Part shown: one piece after another, positions 57,860 to 64,000 of the stretch | Layout of the letters: every line of letters starts with the position of its first letter | Numbering within the stretch: position 1 is the first letter of the stretch | Assembly (NCBI RefSeq): GCF_000237925.1 | Contig: NC_031497.1 | Coordinates: 3,341,295 to 3,405,294, forward strand | Source: Schistosoma mansoni | Taxonomy: Eukaryota; Platyhelminthes; Trematoda; Strigeidida; Schistosomatidae | Direction of reading: 5' to 3' | DNA length: 64,000 nt | Notes under the pieces: generated by a model | What the model was told of the DNA's origin: nothing | Databases searched by the model: none | Seen by the model: the letters and a program-made list of their open reading frames with translations, nothing else | Position numbers and translations under genes: made by a program

Positions 57860-59953
57860 TTAACGGGCTTCCGTGTCTGATAGCAGTGGATCACCAATAC
57901 CTCCAGGCAAGAACCTAGGTATATGAACGATAATAGAGGGAAAAAAAAGAATTTGGTAAATCAATAATATGTTATCCTTAGTCCTTAAGAATAAGTCAAG
58001 TTTCCTCTTAAAGGACTCCTGGGAGGTCGCTTGGACTAGCTCAGTCGGCAGCGAATTCCAGCACTTGACAACTCTAACGGAGTAGAAGTTGTGTCTGCAG
58101 TCTGTTCTGCTATGTAGGGTCTCCAATTTCTGGGTGTTACCTCTGAGGTTAGTGTTATGACTAAGCTTAAGAAGTTGTTTAAGGGGATGACCAGAAGTAT
58201 TAAGGATACTATAAGTCATAAGAAGATCACCTCTAAGACGCCTATACTCTAACGGGTAAAGGTTAAGTGATTTGAGGCGCTCTTCATAAGGTTTGAATTT
58301 GAGACCCCGAACTGATTTCGTGGCTCGACGTTGTATACGTTCCAGAGTGACCTTATCCTTTTGGAGGGAGGGAGGAAATACTATGTTTCCGTACTCTAAG
58401 TGGGGACGAATAAAACTGTTGAAGATTATGTGGAAGGTTCTACCGTCAAACTGGCCAAAAATGCGCTTCAATGTTACCAGTGCAAGGTTTGCTTGAGAGG
58501 CGTTTTTGTCACAGTTCGCATACGATTTCAGGTCGTAGGGTACCAACACTCCTAAATCTTTTTCAACTTGGGAAACTTCTAGAGGTGAGTTACCTAAGTT
58601 ATAACTATAGTCTGCAACATGTCTCAGATGGACTACCTTGCACTTTGAAGTGTTGAAGGTAAATCCGTTGTCGTCTGCCCAACTTTGAAGTCGAGTCAGA
58701 TCCTCCTGCAGAACTAGTATATCATTGTGAGTACGTATCTCTCTCCAAAGTTTCACATCATCAGCAAAAAGCAATAAATCAGATGAAACTTGTTGAGGAA
58801 GATCGTTAATATAAATCAAGAAGAGAAGAGGTCCTAGTATTGAACCCTGGGGGACCCCACTAGGACATTCCATAGCCTGAGAGAGAGTGAAGTTAACCCT
58901 GACCTTAAAATGTCGGTTTTCTAGGTATGAAGTGATCCAGTCAATTAAAGGGGGTTTTATACCCAATCGTCCAAGCTTCTTGATAAGACATGCATGGTTG
59001 ACCCTATCAAAAGCTTTTGAGAAGTCCAGGTAAATGACGTCAACCTTCCCCTTGCGATCAAGGATGGTTGTCCATTTATCCACCGCAGTCAGCAGGTTGG
59101 TCGTACAAGAATGACCTTTTCTGAAACCATGCTGTTGAGGCGAGAAGAACTTTGAGGATGATAAGTGTTCTAGTATGCCGTCGAATACTAGGGATTCCAT
59201 AATTTTTGAAGGTATGGAGAGAAGGGCCACTGGTCGGTAGCTTGAGGGTTCACTGCGTCGACCTCCTTTGAAAATTGGTGTGATGTGGGCCAGCTTCCAT
59301 ATTTCCGGTAGTTTGCGTCTGCTTAGCGAGTGTGCAAACATCACGCTAAGTGGTGTCGCCAGGATTGAAGCTGCTTCCCTCAATACGGCGGAATGAACCA
59401 TGTCCGGACCAGGAGAAGTGTCTTTTTTTAGGTTCTGCAGTTTACGGAGCACCAAGTCAGCACTCAGGTCCACTTCGGAAAGTCCTGTACAGGTGCAGGT
59501 GAAGCTTTCATCAGTATGGTTGATGTGGGTCAGTTGGAATGTCCGGGAGTAATGTTCAGCCAAAAGGTTAGCGGCATCACTGTCGTTGTTGGTCGGGCCA
59601 TTAGGACCAAGCAGTTGGGAAACTCCAGTTTTGCCTTGTCGAAGAGAAGCTGCATAACTGAACAAGCTTTTCGGATTGGAGACGAATCTATCGATAAGCT
59701 TGGTCTGGAACTGAAGCCTGTCTTCTCTTATTGCCTTTGTGCATGTGTTCCTTATATGTTTGTATTGCCTGTACGCGCCGTTGTTATCCGTTCGTTTATA
59801 TTCAGCCCAACAGTGCCTTTTGCGGCTTAGCAAACGACGAGTGCGGTTCTTGATGATTGCAGGTTGCTTGTAGCTTTTTGGGACCATTTTAGGAACTGAA
59901 TGCTCAGTAGCACATAAGATCGTGTGCAGTAAAAAATCCCAATGAGCATCCAC
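57860..59953 (-). CDS. LINE reverse transcriptase ORF (697 codons)
   Basis: Non-LTR reverse transcriptase that would copy element RNA at a nicked chromosomal site. Visible: TSPGPDMVH at about residue 180, SYRPVALLSIPSKIME (239-254), QHGFRKGHSCTTNLL (274-288), motif A YLDFSKAFDRVNH (308-320), SGVPQGSILGPLLF (365-378), catalytic FADDVKLW (396-403), a lysine-containing SKCK motif, then the C-terminal CR1/Jockey region LERIQRRATKSVRGLKFKP and CWNSLPTELVQATS. All catalytic aspartates of motifs A and C are present. The same frame continues upstream into the endonuclease beyond one stop codon. Confidence 0.93.
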   Translation of the reverse strand: MDAHWDFLLHTILCATEHSVPKMVPKSYKQPAIIKNRTRRLLSRKRHCWAEYKRTDNNGAYRQYKHIRNTCTKAIREDRLQFQTKLIDRFVSNPKSLFSYAASLRQGKTGVSQLLGPNGPTNNDSDAANLLAEHYSRTFQLTHINHTDESFTCTCTGLSEVDLSADLVLRKLQNLKKDTSPGPDMVHSAVLREAASILATPLSVMFAHSLSRRKLPEIWKLAHITPIFKGGRRSEPSSYRPVALLSIPSKIMESLVFDGILEHLSSSKFFSPQQHGFRKGHSCTTNLLTAVDKWTTILDRKGKVDVIYLDFSKAFDRVNHACLIKKLGRLGIKPPLIDWITSYLENRHFKVRVNFTLSQAMECPSGVPQGSILGPLLFLIYINDLPQQVSSDLLLFADDVKLWREIRTHNDILVLQEDLTRLQSWADDNGFTFNTSKCKVVHLRHVADYSYNLGNSPLEVSQVEKDLGVLVPYDLKSYANCDKNASQANLALVTLKRIFGQFDGRTFHIIFNSFIRPHLEYGNIVFPPSLQKDKVTLERIQRRATKSVRGLKFKPYEERLKSLNLYPLEYRRLRGDLLMTYSILNTSGHPLKQLLKLSHNTNLRGNTQKLETLHSRTDCRHNFYSVRVVKCWNSLPTELVQATSQESFKRKLDLFLRTKDNILLIYQILFFPSIIVHIPRFLPGGIGDPLLSDTEAR

Positions 59954-60655
59954 TTCAATTTCAGGGCGAACATTCTAATCCACCTGTTGAAGATAGTCCT
60001 GTAAAGCTAACACATTCAACCGTTTGAAGTTCCAGCGCTTGTTGCTAGTAGGATATCGTAGCTCCGTCTTGCTGACAAAGCTGAATGATAAGACGGCGTG
60101 ATCACTTTTGCCCAGGGGAGCCAGGATTGAGAGGTCGTCAACTAGGAATTCTTCGTTTGTGAATACCCAGTCTAAGCGTGACGGCGTCTGACTGTTTCTC
60201 CAACGGGTTGCCGACTTCACATTTTCAAATAATCCCAGGTCGCCGATAAGGTTGAAGAACAGAGCTTCAGTAGAGTTGGCACCACCAATGTATGTATGTT
60301 CCACGAAGTTGATTCTAGGGAGATTGAAATCCCCTAGAATCAGGATATGAGAGAATCCAAGACGCGTAGAGCGAGTTAATCCTTCCAGCAGACGTTTGTC
60401 ATATTCGATGTCGGCAGTGGGCTTCCTGTAAACGACCCCAACTAGGCACCTCGAGATGGTAGCAGCGACTCGTCATTGACAAAATAAATGGGTATGAGTA
60501 AATTATGAAACTGAAAATGCAAAATAAAGTTAGTTGCCGCATATTTAGCATAATGAAATGGTCGCCTGCAACTACAGAGACACTGGTACAGTATTTGACC
60601 GTCAGGCTGTGTTCGTCTCGACCCGCCATTATTGAAACCCAAGGTTGCTCTAAAA

Positions 60656-60755
60656 ATGCCGAACACTGTTAACATAGAAAGACATAAGCTTAACCAAGCA
60701 ATGTACCAGAAACTGAAGAAATATATAATGAGCAAAAGAAAACGAGAACAAGAAG
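60656..60755 (+). CDS. GPS2: GPS2 exon 1
   Basis: 33 codons plus one base from ATG; donor GTACTT. Contains the family's KLxxAM motif. Confidence 0.85.
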
Positions 60756-61500
60756 GTACTTGTAAATGAAACATTTACGGTTTGGGATTCTTTAGAGAAA
60801 GCACAAGACGCAATTGTTAAGCGTTTACGACGCGAAAGGGAAGAATCTAAACGACAAGCGGAAATGGATACGGAAACTTTAGAAAATACTAAAAAGGAGG
60901 TAAAGTTTTTAAAATTTTTAACACAAGATTTAAGATTTTGGTAACACGTAAACGCATAGAAGAACTTACATCTAGACGAAATGAGCTATTCCAGCGACTA
61001 AAACAAATCGCTAGCGAGGAAACAAGTCTTCGCGAAAAACAAAAAAGGTAAGGTGTTTTGAGTTAGGATTATTCGTTCTCAGTGAAACCATGGCTTACTT
61101 AGCAGGTATGCCGCCTACTCAATTCGGTTTGGAACCAAACACTACTAGCACGCCAAATCGGATTACGGCGCCTCAAACTACATTACCTACAGGACAGCCA
61201 CTGCAACCACAGGCTGTCCAACATGTCTCTGTGCCAAAACATAACTTGAGTTCAAATGGATCTGCATCAATACCTAGTATAAATTCCGAAACATTGAGTG
61301 GTTCTCAGTCTCCTCACAGACCGCATCATCCTTTATTTGGTTTGAATGGATCTAAACCGGCTCATACAACAATTTCGACTCAAACGGGACTCGGTATGCA
61401 GCAAAGTTTGACGTCAATAACAAATAATCCGTCGGCCACAATGGCTGCAGTAGCGGCTGCCGTAGCAGCACAACAAAGGTCAATGCCGTCATCTGATCCG
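60656..61500 (+). CDS. GPS2: GPS2-like co-repressor subunit, first four exons (3' partial)
   Basis: GPS2 (G-protein pathway suppressor 2) is a small subunit of the NCoR/SMRT-HDAC3 co-repressor complex. Exons: 60656-60755, 60796-60899, 60935-61047, 61083-61500 (245 codons so far), with introns of 40, 35 and 35 nt; all phases agree. The N-terminus PNTVNIERHKLNQAMYQKLK, KYIMSKRKREQE matches the GPS2 start (KLSNAM-ALHRHIMMERERK). A long charged coiled coil follows (LENTKKEILVTRKRIEELTS, RRNELFQRLKQIASEE), as in human GPS2. Exon 4 is Thr/Pro/Gln-rich with an alanine tract (AAVAAAVAA) and no conserved motif. The first ATG at 60656 fits the family. The last exon(s) lie beyond the window. Confidence 0.85.
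60796..60899 (+). CDS. GPS2: GPS2 exon 2
   Basis: EKAQDAIVKRLRREREESKR, QAEMDTETLENTKKE after a 40-nt intron; acceptor TTCTTTAG, donor GTAAAG. Charged coiled coil. Confidence 0.85.
60935..61047 (+). CDS. GPS2: GPS2 exon 3
   Basis: ILVTRKRIEELTSRRNELFQ, RLKQIASEETSLREKQKR; acceptor ATTTAAG, donor GTAAGG. Ends the coiled coil. Confidence 0.85.
61083..61500 (+). CDS. GPS2: GPS2 exon 4
   Basis: Acceptor TTCTCAG; (S)ETMAYLAGMPPTQFG ... SMPSSDP; donor GTCAGT at 61501. Intrinsically disordered composition. Confidence 0.78.
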
Positions 61501-61968
61501 GTCAGTGTTTGTTTATTTTAACTCAGTTTTACATAACTTGTCAGCTCACTGTCTGCCTATATTCTAAGACTATGAATGTATATATAGTCATTCGTCTATT
61601 CCTTCAAAACCATTTAATATATGTCTAGTCTGACAACCACATGGGTATGATAGTGCTCCTCATCTCAAACACTAAGTTTAGTCACACTCTGTGTCATGCA
61701 AAACTCGTAAATATGTGACTTGCAAGGTCACCATAGACTGAATATTCCAAAAAATTGATGGGTGCTGAATGAAGAGATACTAGCTGAAAGTTAATAAGGT
61801 TATTGCCCTGACCTTTAAAAATGAATGTGATGTGAGGCAATTCCTATCCGAATAAAACTGCTCCCTGTCTTAAGAAACGGAGAAAAAGTTTATCAAACAG
61901 TGGCGTCAGGAAAATGAATTATCCTTAGGCCAGGTAACACTTTCCTTAACTTCGTATTTTGTTGTACA
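61501..61968. other. GPS2 intron, first part
   Basis: No exon or repeat recognised. Confidence 0.5.
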
Positions 61969-62335
61969 ATATTATTTATTTATTCAAACACAAACATTTG
62001 TACATCGAGGCACCAAATAGATATACACCACATCAATCATTCGATTTCTGTGATGGCTGAGATACTGCCCGGGTGTCCAAACCGAAGCAGGTGGTTTTCT
62101 TAGAGGACCACTCCCCGAGCCTTTAACTTAGAGGCCTAATACACAAGGTAATGTAGCAATGTAAGTAAATGCAGTCTCTTAGTAGCTGGTGGCCAACAAT
62201 AGGTTCATGCGCCATTTATCTCCTTAGGACCCTGGAGCCCATGTGCACCACTTGTTTGGGATCAGGGTTTTCCAACTCCCCTAGGTGGATCATTCGCATC
62301 CACCGTAGCTGCTACCTTGACATGGTGGTCGGGTT
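61969..62335 (-). mobile_element. Short retroposon (copy C, 3' two thirds)
   Basis: The minus strand matches 44559-45092 from the ACCTAGGGGAGTTGGAAAAC block through TGGTGCACATGGGCTCCAG and CCACCTGCTTCGGT to an A/T tail (AATAAATAAATAATATT). The upstream part differs, so subfamilies exist. A less decayed promoter-like GTGGATGCGAATGATCCACC lies at its 5' side. Confidence 0.7.
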
Positions 62336-62804
62336 TGTCTATTGTGGTGATCCAACCGACCTATATTGGCTAGAAAATTTGTTCCTGTAAGTTCTACCAT
62401 GCCAGGCAGGTCGATTGGAGAACGGTAAGGCTAAAAGCAACAACTCAAGGTCTGAGGGCGAAGTCATACTGCTGACTGTAGAGGGGTGTGACTGCATTAA
62501 GGTGTTTCTCTCAGACAACCAGCATCTGCAGAGATTCTGCCATCTCACACGGAATAAAGGGGTTAGAAAAGGTCGACCTTAAAAATATCATGCTTCACCT
62601 TACCTCACGGATTTCCGTCTCCGGCGGTAAGGCCCTTTGAAGAACGGAGCTAACACGTCAAAAAACCTCCCACGAAATGGCCGCGTGACCAGCCTCAAGC
62701 AGTGGTCTCTTGGGCTCTGCGGTCACGCTCCCAGGTCGTTAAGACCAACAATAATCCAACTTCCTGTTCAGGTCCTACGTTGTAGCTGTCTGACTGACTG
62801 ACCC
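62336..62804 (+). mobile_element. Non-autonomous element sharing the RTE 3' tail
   Basis: No frame. The end at 62771-62802 (GTCCTACGTTGTAGCTG followed by TGACTGACTGAC) is the same as the 3' terminus of the RTE LINE at 47815-50527, whereas the body is unrelated to that LINE's 3' UTR. This is the usual sign of a SINE-like partner or a truncated leader. Confidence 0.45.
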
Positions 62805-64000
62805 TTCCACGGTGTGGGCAGCCGGGAAGTGATATCAGGCCTCATACCCGTAACAACACACGAGACCAAGTTGGTCACATTCAAATCCTTCCTACACCTA
62901 ATAACTCTCTTATCTCCACGACTAACCCTGCTCACGTCCCTTTATCACCTCGCACCGCTAGGGCAAACGACTTGAGTTCGCGGAACGTAGACATGGCGAC
63001 CCACGAATTCGTCCTAACGTTGGACCCAAATAGATCACACCGTTATCAGACACCGATGGAGGGACTTAATAGAAGACTGTCGCTCACTCTGCAGCACATG
63101 CTTAAATTCAGATCATGCTCCAGTGCAAGCGCGTATTTGTCTGCGTCTTACTGGACGCAGGAAAGACACTGCAAGAAAACCTCTTAGGGTTCTACTTAAT
63201 GATAGGCAAGCTAAGAATATAATTCAGAAACAACTAGAAAAAACAGGTTGTGCCCACCCCGAGGCAGTGTGAAATGACATCCGAAAAGCTATGAAAATAA
63301 TAGTGATATCTGCTAGTATGGTAAACCATAAGGTTAAAGAGAAACACTGGATCTCAGCAGCAATACCGCACTGACAGATGCTGGAAAACTCATCCCATCT
63401 GGCTCTAAACATAACGAAGAGCGGAGTCAACTTAAGCGCAGGCTAACAAAAAGCCTACGCATTGATGGTGAACAGTGGTGAGTAGCGAAAGCAAGAGAGA
63501 TGGAAAAGGCAGCGGCAATAGGCAACAGCAAACAACTGTTCAGACTTGGTAAAGAAACCGATATTAGGAACCCAACTGTCAGTGAAACTATCTCGGAAAA
63601 AGATGAACATATTATTCATTCTCAATCCAGGAGATTAAATCGATGGGCAGAACACTTCACGAGTCAGTTCACCTGGCCTTCAGCCATACTTCAATTCCCC
63701 ACATCCCCAGCCGACCTGAATGGCAAGTCAATGTAAGTCCTCCAACTCTCTACGAGGTTGAAAAAACTATAGGAAATCTAAAGCGAAGGAGAGCAGCAGG
63801 CCCTGACAGGTTTACCCCCGAGATTTTTAAGGATGGCGGTCCAGTACTAACAGTGAGATTGGCTGAGGTCTTAGGCAGAATCTGGGAACTGGACGTAATC
63901 CCATCTCACTGGTCCCAATCACTAATTGTGCCAGTCTATAACGAAGAACAAATGTTCTCTTGTGACAATCACAGAGGAATCAGTTTGACTTATATAGTAT
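62805..64000 (+). mobile_element. RTE-type LINE, 5' part, runs off window
   Basis: Plus-strand frames, several times broken, read SDHAPVQARVCLRLTGRRKD, the linker RRLNRWAEHFTSQFTW, and [51 protein letters not shown], entering RT motif regions at the right edge. Same family as 47815-50527 in WRAP73, opposite strand. It lies in sense within the GPS2 intron. Confidence 0.8.

Larger units (their letters stand above)
57806..60467 (-). mobile_element. CR1/Jockey-group LINE, 5'-truncated, nearly intact
   Basis: The minus strand carries the end of an AP endonuclease domain (VGVVYRKPTAD, GDFNLPRINF, RLDWVFTNE, KSDHAVLSF), then RT and a C-terminal domain. From about 60440 to 57860 the frame is interrupted only once by an in-frame TAG near 59973; that suggests a young copy. 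The 5' end is lost at about 60467. The 3' end has three copies of a 9-mer (TTGAACCAT) rather than poly(A), at 57810-57836. CR1-clade elements typically end in such short repeats. It lies 190 bp from the GPS2 start codon, in opposite orientation. Confidence 0.88.

Noticed and set aside
1-64000. CRISPR array or bacterial operon
   Set aside because: Spliced animal genes, AT-rich introns and eukaryotic retroelements; no regularly spaced direct repeats with unique spacers.

Overview
The window reads as nuclear DNA of a blood fluke (genus Schistosoma; species not resolvable here). Reasons: strongly AT-rich sequence; tRNA-promoter repeats of the Sm-alpha type carrying hammerhead ribozymes; RTE and CR1-like LINEs; and genes whose first introns are only 34-40 nt, a known schistosome habit. 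Three assembly gaps of exactly 200 N lie at 2870-3069, 11073-11272 and 25527-25726.

Three host genes are supported. (1) A two-zinc-finger GATA transcription factor of the GATA1/2/3 class on the + strand, exons 28388-39145, first exon(s) not found. (2) A WD-repeat protein matching WRAP73 (centriole/spindle pole) on the - strand, six exons 53790 to 41749, complete from start to stop. (3) A GPS2-like co-repressor subunit on the + strand, four exons 60656-61500, continuing past the window. GATA and WRAP73 converge tail to tail about 2.6 kb apart; WRAP73 and GPS2 diverge with 6.9 kb between their start codons, largely filled by LINE sequence.

Layout. 1-28.4 kb: no recognisable host exon; AT-rich DNA with RTE 3' ends, Sm-alpha-like repeats, a 0.7-kb element with inverted ends, a Ty3/Gypsy-like LTR fossil in two opposed pieces, microsatellites and a GC-richer island of unknown nature (16.1-16.9 kb). 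28.4-39.1 kb: GATA gene, introns sprinkled with hammerhead repeats. 39.1-41.7 kb: intergenic. 41.7-53.8 kb: WRAP73, whose introns hold two large LINE relics, each with a smaller mobile element nested inside and bounded by visible target-site duplications. 53.8-60.6 kb: LINE-filled divergent intergene, including a CR1-like copy open over 697 codons. 60.7-64 kb: GPS2 start and its intron, containing a short retroposon and the 5' part of an RTE LINE.

The most interesting layer is the repeat fraction. At least thirteen loci carry a tRNA-promoter repeat whose downstream half folds as a type I hammerhead ribozyme. Two subfamilies differ in helix III (ACGCGCGU versus ACGGCCGU, both self-complementary), several copies share an insertion just after the cleavage triplet, and most loci are head-to-head inverted pairs ending in CAGAAGG / CCTTCTG. 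All three gaps abut this class of repeat.
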